18,695 nt of DNA, taken from positions 1 to 18,695 of the forward strand of contig JBAZMG010000014.1 of NCBI GenBank assembly GCA_041649895.1, written 5' to 3'. How positions within the stretch are numbered: position 1 is the first letter of the stretch; each line of letters begins with the position of its first letter. Position numbers and translations under genes: made by a program. This document shows positions 6,783 to 13,258 of this stretch, one piece after another. This stretch comes from STD1-204 sp041649895 (GTDB lineage Bacteria > Patescibacteriota > Minisyncoccia > Minisyncoccales > Minisyncoccaceae). Below the pieces are notes generated by a model that saw only the letters and a program-made list of their open reading frames with translations, did no database searches and was not told the DNA's origin.

Positions 6783-7325
6783 ATGAAAAAGTTCTTTGGA
6801 ATCGGAATTGTGGCGATAATCCTTCTCGCCGCCTTATGTATCGGTTGTACGGACAAAAGCCCGGCCAATAGCCCCGCCAATTCGAACAATGTCCTTGCCA
6901 GCCCGCTCGGCGGAGCCCCATACTACGGAAACGGGGTATACTACTTTCCCTTTACTGACGCTAATTTCGGCAATCAATTGGCCGGTGTCCTTAAGCAAAG
7001 GGTCGAACTGAAAATTTTAGCGTCTGCCCTTGATGTGGAGGGTAGTGGCGTTGAGCATGGCTATTGGATCATCTTTCAAGAAAACCGGACGTCACTTCTT
7101 GAACCTAATGACGCTCAACGCGAACTAATTGAGAGCGTTGTCGCATACGGGGGAGGCGTTTATTATTTCCCCGTGACCGATGAAAGATTCGGGCAATCGC
7201 TTTCGGCTTTTATCGGTACCCATCCCGATCTATCTCTTTCCTCCCTTGACCTTGATGTGGAAGACATTGGCATTGAACGAGGATATTGGGCTGTGTTTCA
7301 GCCCAACGCGGAGATTAATGCTTAA
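6783..7325 (+). CDS. Putative lipoprotein with two copies of an unrecognised VYYF domain
   Basis: I do not recognise this 180-residue protein and assign no function. The N-terminus is a signal peptide (MKKFF, hydrophobic residues 7-20) ending in a cysteine context LCIGC with C22 the likely lipidated residue; Cys at -3 is an unusual lipobox residue. A short Asn/Ser/Pro-rich linker follows. Two tandem copies of one domain make up the rest: about residues 50-108 (NGVYYFPFTDANFG to HGYWIIFQ) and 117-176 (GGVYYFPVTDERFG to RGYWAVFQ). Each has VYYFP, an F-G pair, a helical stretch, an acidic LDVE segment and a closing GYW(I/A)xFQ strand. The same fold recurs once in the convergent lipoprotein encoded at 7421-7744. 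It has its own promoter, strong SD and terminator, so it is a separate transcription unit. It would be anchored outside the cytoplasmic membrane. Confidence 0.8.
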   Translation: MKKFFGIGIVAIILLAALCIGCTDKSPANSPANSNNVLASPLGGAPYYGNGVYYFPFTDANFGNQLAGVLKQRVELKILASALDVEGSGVEHGYWIIFQENRTSLLEPNDAQRELIESVVAYGGGVYYFPVTDERFGQSLSAFIGTHPDLSLSSLDLDVEDIGIERGYWAVFQPNAEINA

Positions 7326-7345
7326 CAACACTAATCTCTTTTTTT
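7311..7345 (+). terminator. Intrinsic terminator overlapping the lipoprotein stop codon
   Basis: A perfect 7-bp stem GAGATTA (7311-7317) / TAATCTC (7332-7338) with a 14-base loop is followed directly by seven T (7339-7345). The TAA stop codon (7323-7325) lies inside the loop. The stem is A+T-rich and so only moderately stable, but the adjoining T-run makes a (+) strand terminator likely. Confidence 0.6.
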
Positions 7346-7370
7346 ATTCGTCGAAAAAGTCAGATTAAAT

Positions 7371-7404
7371 AAAAACCGATGCTATGTGGTCTCATAAACA
7401 TCGG
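7371..7404 (-). terminator. Intrinsic terminator of the single-domain lipoprotein gene
   Basis: Read on the (-) strand, CCGATG and CATCGG (7399-7404 and 7376-7381) pair over 6 bp, and an inner 4-bp stem TATG/CATA (7393-7396 with 7383-7386) extends it across a small bulge. Five T follow at 7375-7371. It lies 16 bases downstream of the stop codon at 7421. The (+) strand terminator next to it makes this spacer a bidirectional termination zone. Confidence 0.65.
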
Positions 7405-7420
7405 CAACATAATTACTCGT

Positions 7421-7744
7421 TTACGTTTTTCGGAAAATAACGGTGACTCCGTAAGTTTGGCCGGTGCTACCAGCGAAAACAATCTCGGAAACATATTCCA
7501 ACTCCGGATGCGCACCCCGGAAATCCGCTATTGCGCCAGATAGCTCCACCGGATCAAACCCTAGACCTGAACCGCTGTGGAAATAATAAACATCATTACC
7601 GCAATCAATTACCATTTCGCTGATTGTGGATTGAGAGTCCGGCGAACCCACCTTCGCAATCGGAGTATTTGTGCACCCACTGGCGCATACAAGGACTCCA
7701 ACAAGGGTAATACAGATCAGTGCGAACAGAATGTGCTTTTTCAT
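7421..7744 (-). CDS. Putative lipoprotein with one copy of the VYYF domain
   Basis: An unrecognised 107-residue protein, convergent with the tandem-domain lipoprotein gene. The signal peptide (MKKHILFALICITLVGVLV) ends in a good lipobox, CASGC, with C24 the likely lipidated cysteine. After a short Ser/Pro-containing linker comes one domain: NDVYYFHSGSGLGF, a helical stretch with IADFRGAHPELEYV, then TYGVTVIF. It aligns with the repeats of its neighbour by VYYF, by the HP(D/E)L turn shared with that protein's second copy (THPDLSLSS), and by the closing aromatic strand, so the two proteins are paralogues. The ATG at 7744 is fixed by a GGAGGTG SD. It has its own promoter, whose -35 box lies in the final codons of the miaB-miaA gene, and its own terminator. 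Function is unknown. Confidence 0.78.
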   Translation of the reverse strand: MKKHILFALICITLVGVLVCASGCTNTPIAKVGSPDSQSTISEMVIDCGNDVYYFHSGSGLGFDPVELSGAIADFRGAHPELEYVSEIVFAGSTGQTYGVTVIFRKT

Positions 7745-7745
7745 A

Positions 7746-7761
7746 ATACACCTCCGTGTAT
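7746..7761 (-). promoter_or_regulatory. Shine-Dalgarno site inside a small hairpin
   Basis: The SD GGAGGTG (7755-7749 on the - strand) sits four bases before the ATG at 7744. It lies within a perfect inverted repeat, ATACAC, loop GGAG, GTGTAT. Pairing would put half of the SD in the loop and half in the stem, one base before the start codon. Such a hairpin could limit ribosome access and open on warming or when a factor binds. The 6-bp stem is short, so chance is possible. Confidence 0.5.
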
Positions 7762-7767
7762 ATTCAT

Positions 7768-7796
7768 AACATACAATAATTTATCTATTTTGTCAA
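7768..7796 (-). promoter_or_regulatory. Promoter of the single-domain lipoprotein gene
   Basis: On the (-) strand, consensus TTGACA (7796-7791), 17 bp, then TATGTT (7773-7768). The -35 box is made of the Leu-Thr codons (TTG ACA) just before the last lysine codon and TAG stop of the miaB-miaA gene. The predicted start is near 7761, giving a leader of about 17 bases that begins with the SD hairpin. Confidence 0.65.
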
Positions 7797-9989
7797 AAGG
7801 AATTTCCTAATTTTTATTTCCGCTTGCCTGCAATCCTTAATCCATTTAATATTGCTTTGTTTTTTCAGCCAGGTTATCTGACGCTTCGCGAATGAGATAG
7901 TATTCTGAATTATCTTTTGTCGCACGTCTTCTTTATCTATTTTTCCCGAAAAATATTCTTTCCATTCTTGATATCCAATAGTTTGCATTGGCGCCAATTT
8001 AAATCCGTATTTTCTGTATAATTTTTTAACTTCTTTTTCTAATCCGTTTTTAATCATCGCGTCCACTCTTTTCTTAATTCTGCCGTCCAATTCAGTCTTA
8101 CTAACCTTGATGCCCAATTGCAATGAATCATAAACAGGTTCTTGCGCTTTTCTTTCTTGCCAAAAAGGCCGACCGGTGATCTTGCAAACTTCAATCGCCC
8201 GAACCAATCTCCTTTTGTTGTTTCTATCTATTTGCCTTGACCCTTCCTCATCCAATTTTTCATATATATGGAACAATTCTTCCGCGCCTTTCTTTTCCAA
8301 CGACAAGCGCAACTTTTTGTTTGGTTTGATCTTCGGGAAGTCCAAGTTATCCACAACCGCCTTAATATATAAGCCCGTGCCCCCGACTAAAAACGGGGTT
8401 TTTCCTTTTCTAATTATCTCATCTATCGCTGTATTGGCTTGTTCCTTAAATAGAGCAGCGTTAAATTCCTGATTTGGTTCTAAAATATCGATCAAATAAT
8501 GCCTCACGCCTTTCACGTAATATTCTTTTTTATTTTTATCTTTTTTAGGCTTCGCGGTAGCAATATCCATTCCTTTATAAACCAAACGAGAGTCCGCGGA
8601 CACAATTTCTCCATTGAACTTTTTCGCGAGCCTGATTGCCAAATCTGTTTTACCTGAAGCGGTCGGACCCGCGATAACGATCAGTTTAGATTTTTCGTGC
8701 CGTCCATCCAAAGACCAGGGCGAGACCTTATTGATCTTCACGTCTGTGAACTTGCCAACCGGGTCGCCTTGCTCTGATCGGAATCTTATGGGTTTGTTTT
8801 GCCGAGTGCGCCCAAAATAATATCCGTCTTTTTTTTCATAGGCTAAAACCGGAATTACCTTGCCTAAAAACAATTTATTATTCTCGAGAGCCGTGGTCTT
8901 CAGAATGCTTGTCAAATCTTTATCTCTTTTTTTCTTATCAGCTTTTGATACATCATCCGCTAGATTTTTATGGCAAAATGATTGCGGTCGGGGGGAATAC
9001 TGCGAGATAAAGGCCATATCGAATTTCACTTTGCGCATCAATTTAACCGTATTGTTAAACTGCGCCTTGGTTTCACCCGGAAAGCCGACTATAATATCCG
9101 TGGAAATGCCGACAACTTTGTCTAATCCGGCGCGTTCTTTTTCAAATTCTTTCCTGATCTTTTTAATCAATCCTTGGTAGCTTTCAGTGGTATATGGACG
9201 ATTCATTTTTCTTAAAATTTTATTATCGCCGGACTGAGCGGGTAAATTAATATAGGGCGCGAATTTGGATGATCTTGCCAAAGCTTTGATCAGCTTGTCC
9301 GAAAAATATCGCGGATGCGGGCTTGTGAAGCGAAGCCAAAAGTCTCCTTCGATCTTATCGATTTCAATTATTAATTCCGCGAAGTCTATTTTTTTATTAA
9401 CAGGGGACAGGTAGCTATTTACGTTTTCGCCCAAGAGCCAGATCTCTTTGTATCCGGTTTGAACAAGCGACTTAATTTCCTTTAAAATATCTTTGTGATT
9501 TCGCGAAACAAGGCGGCCACGGGTATATGGCACCGCGCAATAAGTGCAATAATTGTCGCACCCATTTGAGATTGGCACGAACGCCTGAATTTTACCCTCA
9601 TAAACGGGAGTAATTTCCAAATAATCCTTCGGTTTTTTACCAACGCGTTTACTGCCGATAATAGCCGGCCATTTGGCAAGGTCTTTCTTGTCCAAGACAA
9701 AATCGAAAATATCAGCCATTTTCTCTTTATCTCGCTCCAAAATACACCCGGTTAATATGGTTTTTAGGCCCTTATTTGCCCTTTTAAGGGCTCTGATGTT
9801 GCTTGACTGGCCATAAACCCGATCAACCGCGGTCTGCCTTACAGAACACATATTGACGATAACAAAATCCGCCTCTTTTTGATTCAAGGTCTTAGCCGCG
9901 CCCATTGATTCAAAGGTAGCCGCGATCCTTTCGGAATCCGACCTGTTCATTTGGCATCCAAAAGTATTGATCCAATATTTTTTCATCAT
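7785..9989 (-). CDS. miaB-miaA: MiaB-MiaA fusion: tRNA-2-methylthio-N6-dimethylallyladenosine synthase fused to tRNA dimethylallyltransferase
   Basis: One 734-residue ORF carries two complete enzymes of the ms2i6A37 pathway. The N-terminal MiaB half has the UPF0004 domain with cluster cysteines C12, C48 and C82, the radical-SAM CxxxCxxC motif at C144, C148 and C151, and a TRAM domain with GRTRQNKPIRF that ends in KVSPWSLDG. About ten residues later MiaA begins: IVIAGPTASGKT with Walker A at G441-T448, DSRLVYKGMDIATAKP, a FLVGGTGLYIKA motif, and a C-terminal region with IGYQEW and FAKRQITWLKK. MiaA makes i6A from dimethylallyl diphosphate and MiaB then adds the methylthio group, so the fused order is the reverse of the reaction order. 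No Met codon lies near the junction, so a separate MiaA product would need a rare start such as a TTG just before it. The ATG at 9989 has an AGGA SD six bases upstream; ATG at 9986 is an alternative start. Confidence 0.95.
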   Translation of the reverse strand: MMKKYWINTFGCQMNRSDSERIAATFESMGAAKTLNQKEADFVIVNMCSVRQTAVDRVYGQSSNIRALKRANKGLKTILTGCILERDKEKMADIFDFVLDKKDLAKWPAIIGSKRVGKKPKDYLEITPVYEGKIQAFVPISNGCDNYCTYCAVPYTRGRLVSRNHKDILKEIKSLVQTGYKEIWLLGENVNSYLSPVNKKIDFAELIIEIDKIEGDFWLRFTSPHPRYFSDKLIKALARSSKFAPYINLPAQSGDNKILRKMNRPYTTESYQGLIKKIRKEFEKERAGLDKVVGISTDIIVGFPGETKAQFNNTVKLMRKVKFDMAFISQYSPRPQSFCHKNLADDVSKADKKKRDKDLTSILKTTALENNKLFLGKVIPVLAYEKKDGYYFGRTRQNKPIRFRSEQGDPVGKFTDVKINKVSPWSLDGRHEKSKLIVIAGPTASGKTDLAIRLAKKFNGEIVSADSRLVYKGMDIATAKPKKDKNKKEYYVKGVRHYLIDILEPNQEFNAALFKEQANTAIDEIIRKGKTPFLVGGTGLYIKAVVDNLDFPKIKPNKKLRLSLEKKGAEELFHIYEKLDEEGSRQIDRNNKRRLVRAIEVCKITGRPFWQERKAQEPVYDSLQLGIKVSKTELDGRIKKRVDAMIKNGLEKEVKKLYRKYGFKLAPMQTIGYQEWKEYFSGKIDKEDVRQKIIQNTISFAKRQITWLKKQSNIKWIKDCRQAEIKIRKFLLTK

Positions 9990-10004
9990 TTATAATCCTA
10001 TAGG

Positions 10005-10031
10005 AAAAGAGCGGCTTTGAAAAGCCGCTCT
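10005..10031 (-). terminator. Intrinsic terminator after the DUF5667-type gene
   Basis: A perfect 11-bp inverted repeat, AGAGCGGCTTT and AAAGCCGCTCT (10008-10031), is the strongest G+C-rich hairpin in the window. On the (-) strand it runs into TTTT (10008-10005). It ends transcription arriving from the dnaE-thrS side about 16 bases before the miaB-miaA start, which would then need its own promoter, although none is clear. Confidence 0.8.
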
Positions 10032-10037
10032 CTCGAT

Positions 10038-10068
10038 AATTCAATCCCGATTACTATCGGGATGAATT
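10038..10068 (-). repeat. Inverted repeat across the stop codon of the DUF5667-type gene
   Basis: ATCCCGAT (10044-10051) and ATCGGGAT (10056-10063) pair perfectly around a TACT loop, and AATTC (10038-10042) with GAATT (10064-10068) extends the stem past a one-base bulge at 10043. The TAG stop at 10056-10054 sits at the edge of the loop. It forms a second hairpin directly before the terminator at 10008-10031. It has no T-run, so it may protect the 3' end or aid pausing. Confidence 0.6.
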
Positions 10069-11274
10069 AGCGGGACATTCTCCTCGGAAGAAAGACCACT
10101 CCTCACATTCTTGGCCATTTCCAAAAATACAATAACCGGTTTCATTTCCTTGCGCGTCTTTTCGGATGTCCAATTTATATCCCTGCTTTTCACAATAAAC
10201 CGAAGCGGGGTTAGCGAGCCCGGTCGCGTTTGAAAATTCTTCAGCCGTGCCATCTTGAAAACTCTTATCTATGATCTTATTGCTCACGCCCATAATCAAG
10301 TCTTTTGATTGCGAAGAAATATCCAAAGAATTAAATCCCTTGAGCGCCTCGTTATAATCAATGGTCTCTCCTGTAAGCAATGATTTCGCGAACTCCTGAA
10401 GTTTTTGCTGGTCCTCCGTGGAAAGATTGTTTAATTGTTTCAATTCTTCCTGATTCTGGCTTACTATTTTCTTGGCGAAGTCTTCAAGGACGATCTGTTT
10501 ATACTCGTCCGTATTTTTCAGTTCATCGTAATACTTTTGCAAAGTGTCTTTCTGGGTTTCCGAAAGCGTAATCAAATTCAAATTCTCACTCAAAACATCG
10601 TTTTGTACTTCAATTATATCCTTCTTCAGCTCGGTCGGAGCCGCGTCTTCCATTTGCTTCAGAACCTCTATCTTTTCGATTCCCTTCGTCGGTTCACCCA
10701 AGTCTTTATTTATATTTTCTTTTACCACCTCCTTGACTTTCTCCGGCGATGCTATTTCGTACGAAGCCACGACAAAGGTCTTCAATGCTTCTGTTTGCAC
10801 CTGGTCTGTATTGGTTCCGCTTGCCGAATTGGTAATGCTTTTTAAAATTTCCTGATGATTAAAGGTTTGCGCGGTTATCTGATTCAACAACTTTTCATTT
10901 TTCGGATTGTCCTTTTTCAAAACTTCCACGGCTTTTTCGAGCTTCACCATCTCCGTCTGATAATTGGCAAGTGCTTTGTTTATATTGTTTTGGTCTTGAG
11001 GCTTATTTATTGACAACTTCTGCGCTTCCGTTATCTTTTGATTAGCGAAATCAAGCCTCAATTCAGCCTTTTTAACGGGATCAAGAGTAAAAAATGACTG
11101 GATCTCTCTGGCGATATTCTTTATAAAATAGAATGGGCTGTCGGGCAAAAGCGTGGGATTGGCGATCTGCACGCCATTGTCCGCGGCTAATGCCGGCGCC
11201 ACGCCAAATCCGAAATTAAACACACAAGCAGCGAAAAGAAAAACTATAATCGATTTCTTTAATATTTTTTTCAT
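10054..11274 (-). CDS. Secreted protein with DUF5667-like N-terminal and DUF333-like C-terminal regions
   Basis: The 406-residue protein has a classical signal peptide: a lysine-rich N-terminus, a hydrophobic core at residues 8-25 and cleavage predicted after ALA at A28-A30. About residues 43-90 (LLPDSPFYFIKNIAREIQSFFTLDPVKKAELRLDFANQK in outline) match DUF5667, common in secreted proteins of uncultured Patescibacteria. A long Lys/Glu/Gln-rich helical region, probably coiled coil, occupies about residues 70-340. The C-terminal about 55 residues hold four cysteines and ANPASVYC, GYCIFGNGQECEEW and GEC, the pattern of DUF333. Its job is unknown; an extracytoplasmic structural or binding role is an inference from composition. 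The start ATG is abutted by a 24-bp sequence nearly identical to that before thrS. The gene ends in tandem hairpins. Confidence 0.88.
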   Translation of the reverse strand: MKKILKKSIIVFLFAACVFNFGFGVAPALAADNGVQIANPTLLPDSPFYFIKNIAREIQSFFTLDPVKKAELRLDFANQKITEAQKLSINKPQDQNNINKALANYQTEMVKLEKAVEVLKKDNPKNEKLLNQITAQTFNHQEILKSITNSASGTNTDQVQTEALKTFVVASYEIASPEKVKEVVKENINKDLGEPTKGIEKIEVLKQMEDAAPTELKKDIIEVQNDVLSENLNLITLSETQKDTLQKYYDELKNTDEYKQIVLEDFAKKIVSQNQEELKQLNNLSTEDQQKLQEFAKSLLTGETIDYNEALKGFNSLDISSQSKDLIMGVSNKIIDKSFQDGTAEEFSNATGLANPASVYCEKQGYKLDIRKDAQGNETGYCIFGNGQECEEWSFFRGECPANSSR

Positions 11275-11295
11275 AATTTTTTACCCGGTTAAATA
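11272..11295 (-). repeat. 24-bp start-abutting repeat, copy at the DUF5667-type gene
   Basis: This stretch, including the ATG, matches 13110-13133 (including the thrS ATG) at 23 of 24 positions. Its core is ATTTAACCGGGT on the (-) strand (11294-11283), followed by an A+T-rich run into the start codon. No SD is present. An inverted partner, ATTTAATCGGGT on the (+) strand, lies at 11344-11355 over the thrS stop codon, so the spacer between thrS and this gene is bracketed by an inverted pair (11 of 12). A further perfect 8-bp hairpin, CGATTTAA/TTAAATCG, lies at 11321-11342. Confidence 0.7.
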
Positions 11296-11345
11296 ATTTT
11301 AAATTTTCAATTCAAAATTACGATTTAAATATTCTTAAATCGGAT

Positions 11346-13112
11346 TTAATCGGGTTCGATTTCCTTTTTTATTTTATTAATTAAATCTTCAATTTTCATT
11401 TCTCCTAAATCGATCTTGCCCCGTTGTCTCACGCTCACGGTATCATTGGCGATCTCTTTTTCTCCGACCACGAGCAAATAGGGAATCTTTTCCATTTCCC
11501 CGGCTCTTATCTTTTTACCAATGGTTTCGTTGTCGTCATCAATTTTCACCCTAAACTGTTTTAATTTCTCCGCGATTTGCCTGGCGTATTCTCGATGCGC
11601 TTCGCCAACCGGCAATATCTTTATCTGCACCGGCGCGAGCCAAAACGGAAACGCTCCCGCGTAATGTTCTATCAACAATCCGATAAATCGTTCAAACGAA
11701 CCGAATAGGGCGCGGTGAAGCATATACGGACGCTCTTTTTCTCCCTTGTCATTGGTAAACACCATCTCAAATCGTTCCGGCAAATTAAAATCAAATTGCA
11801 GAGTTGAACACTGCCACTCTCTTCCCAAAACATCTTTTATTTTAAAATCAAGCTTTGGTCCGTAAAAAGCGGCCTCACCCAATTCTTCTTTAAAATTCAG
11901 TTTTTTTTCTTTCGCGATATCTCGTAGCACTGCTTCCGTAAAATTCCAGCCCTCGTCATTACCGGCGTACTTTTCTTTGTTTTTCGGATCACGCAGTGAA
12001 AGATAAACATTAACCGCTTCAGCCTCAAATCCAAAAGCTTTATATATGTATAATATGAAATCAAGTATCTTTTTTAACTCATTTTCGACTTGATCCTTTC
12101 GACAAATAATATGGGCGTCATCCTGAGTAAATCCACGGACGCGAGTCAATCCGGACAACTCTCCTTTTTTTTCAAAACGATACACTGTTCCGGTCTCCGC
12201 CCAGACCAACGGAAGGTCGCGATAGGAGCGAGGAAGATTGTTATAAATCGAAATATGAAACGGGCAATTCATTGGTTTCAACAAAAACTGCTCAGACTCT
12301 TTGACCTTTTCCTTGTTTTTTAATTCCTCCAAAGATTGGCCCACCTCCAGAGGCGGATACATATCGTTTGAATAAAATCCCCAATGACCGGAATGTTCCC
12401 ATAAGCGGCGATTGCCAATGTGCGGCGAACGCACCAGGTCATATCCGTTTTCCAAATGCTTCTTATACCAAAAATCTTCGATAATTCTCCACAACATCGC
12501 TCCTTTTGGGTGCCACATAACCAAACCGATACCAACCTCTTCGTCTATATGGAACAGATCCAAATCCTTTCCCAGCTTTCGGTGATCTCTTTTCTCAGCT
12601 TCTTCAAGCATTTTCAAATAATCCGCGAGTTCTTCCGGTGTTTCAAACGCCAAGCCATAGACTCTGGTAAGCATCTTGTTTTTTTCGTCGCCGCGCCAAT
12701 AGGCTCCGGCAAGTTTTTGGAGTTTAAACGCGTTCAGATCTATTTCTTTCGCGCTGCTAATGTGCGGCCCCTTGCACAGATCGATAAAATCTCCGGAAGT
12801 ATAAATGGAAACAGTATCTTCCGGTATCTCCTCGATCAATTCCAGTTTATAAGGTTCTTCTTTAAAAAGCTTTCTCGCTTCAGCCTTGCTGATATCCTTT
12901 TTTTCAAAAGAAATATTCCGTCCAATGATCTCTTTCATTTTCTTTTCTATCTTTTCCAAATCAGCTTCGTTCAGCTGAACATCGATATCGTAATAAAACC
13001 CGTTGTCAATCGCGGGACCAATCCCGAATTTCGCTTTCGGGTGCAACTCTTTCACGCTGTGAGCGAGAATGTGCGCCAAAGAGTGTCTTATGTTTTCTAT
13101 TTTTTCAGGCAT
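11346..13112 (-). CDS. thrS: Threonyl-tRNA synthetase, TGS-less form
   Basis: A class II synthetase that charges tRNA(Thr). The 588 residues begin directly at the editing domain (IRHSLAHILAHSVKEL, with H10 and H14), and the editing cysteine is C113 in DLCKGPH. The N-terminal TGS domain of the about 640-residue E. coli enzyme is absent. The catalytic core carries the zinc ligands C283 (MNCPFH), H334 (DDAHIIC) and H466 (LHRALFGSFER), matching E. coli C334, H385 and H511 in order and roughly in spacing. The C-terminal anticodon-binding domain follows (LAPVQIKILPVGEAHREYA). No upstream in-frame extension could encode a TGS domain, because the upstream spacer is noncoding. The 146-base leader holds a long hairpin and the start-abutting repeat, suggesting possible translational control. 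No SD is present. Confidence 0.96.
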   Translation of the reverse strand: MPEKIENIRHSLAHILAHSVKELHPKAKFGIGPAIDNGFYYDIDVQLNEADLEKIEKKMKEIIGRNISFEKKDISKAEARKLFKEEPYKLELIEEIPEDTVSIYTSGDFIDLCKGPHISSAKEIDLNAFKLQKLAGAYWRGDEKNKMLTRVYGLAFETPEELADYLKMLEEAEKRDHRKLGKDLDLFHIDEEVGIGLVMWHPKGAMLWRIIEDFWYKKHLENGYDLVRSPHIGNRRLWEHSGHWGFYSNDMYPPLEVGQSLEELKNKEKVKESEQFLLKPMNCPFHISIYNNLPRSYRDLPLVWAETGTVYRFEKKGELSGLTRVRGFTQDDAHIICRKDQVENELKKILDFILYIYKAFGFEAEAVNVYLSLRDPKNKEKYAGNDEGWNFTEAVLRDIAKEKKLNFKEELGEAAFYGPKLDFKIKDVLGREWQCSTLQFDFNLPERFEMVFTNDKGEKERPYMLHRALFGSFERFIGLLIEHYAGAFPFWLAPVQIKILPVGEAHREYARQIAEKLKQFRVKIDDDNETIGKKIRAGEMEKIPYLLVVGEKEIANDTVSVRQRGKIDLGEMKIEDLINKIKKEIEPD

Positions 13113-13133
13113 AAATTTTTACCCGGTTAAATA
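13110..13133 (-). repeat. 24-bp start-abutting repeat, copy at thrS
   Basis: Near-identical (23 of 24) to 11272-11295, in the same orientation and the same position relative to the ATG. The core ACCCGGTTAAAT (13121-13132 on the + strand) has a perfect 12-bp inverted partner, ATTTAACCGGGT, at 13244-13255, four bases downstream of the dnaE stop codon on the coding strand. The dnaE-thrS spacer is therefore bracketed by an inverted pair just as the thrS-DUF5667 spacer is. Confidence 0.75.
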
Positions 13134-13169
13134 CAATTTAAGCCTTGCTTAAATTGTAAATTTTAACCG
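13124..13169 (-). promoter_or_regulatory. Long hairpin in the thrS leader
   Basis: TACAATTTAAGC and GCTTAAATTGTA form a perfect 12-bp stem with a three-base loop (13132-13158). The stem is extended by CGGTTAAA (13124-13131) pairing with TTTAACCG (13162-13169) past a three-base bulge. The strand nearest thrS belongs to the start-abutting repeat and could instead pair with the distant copy at 13244-13255. Two mutually exclusive folds are thus possible just upstream of the ATG. The rest of the spacer (13170-13243) is A+T-rich with no gene. Confidence 0.5.
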
Positions 13170-13258
13170 TTAATAATTTTTATTGTTTATATTATTTTTT
13201 TGTTTTTAAACCTTTCGCCTTGCCGTTTCGAATTTTAAAATTTATTTAACCGGGTGAA

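Noticed and set aside
9746..9755. A further ACCCGGTTAA match within miaB-miaA
   Set aside because: Only ten bases match, it lies within conserved MiaB codons (Thr-Gly-Cys-Ile) and is not at a gene boundary, so it is probably chance.
10041..10253. A 70-codon frame ending in HPDSNRD at the 3' end of the DUF5667-type gene
   Set aside because: It is an out-of-frame reading over the inverted repeat and DUF333-type coding sequence, with no start signal.
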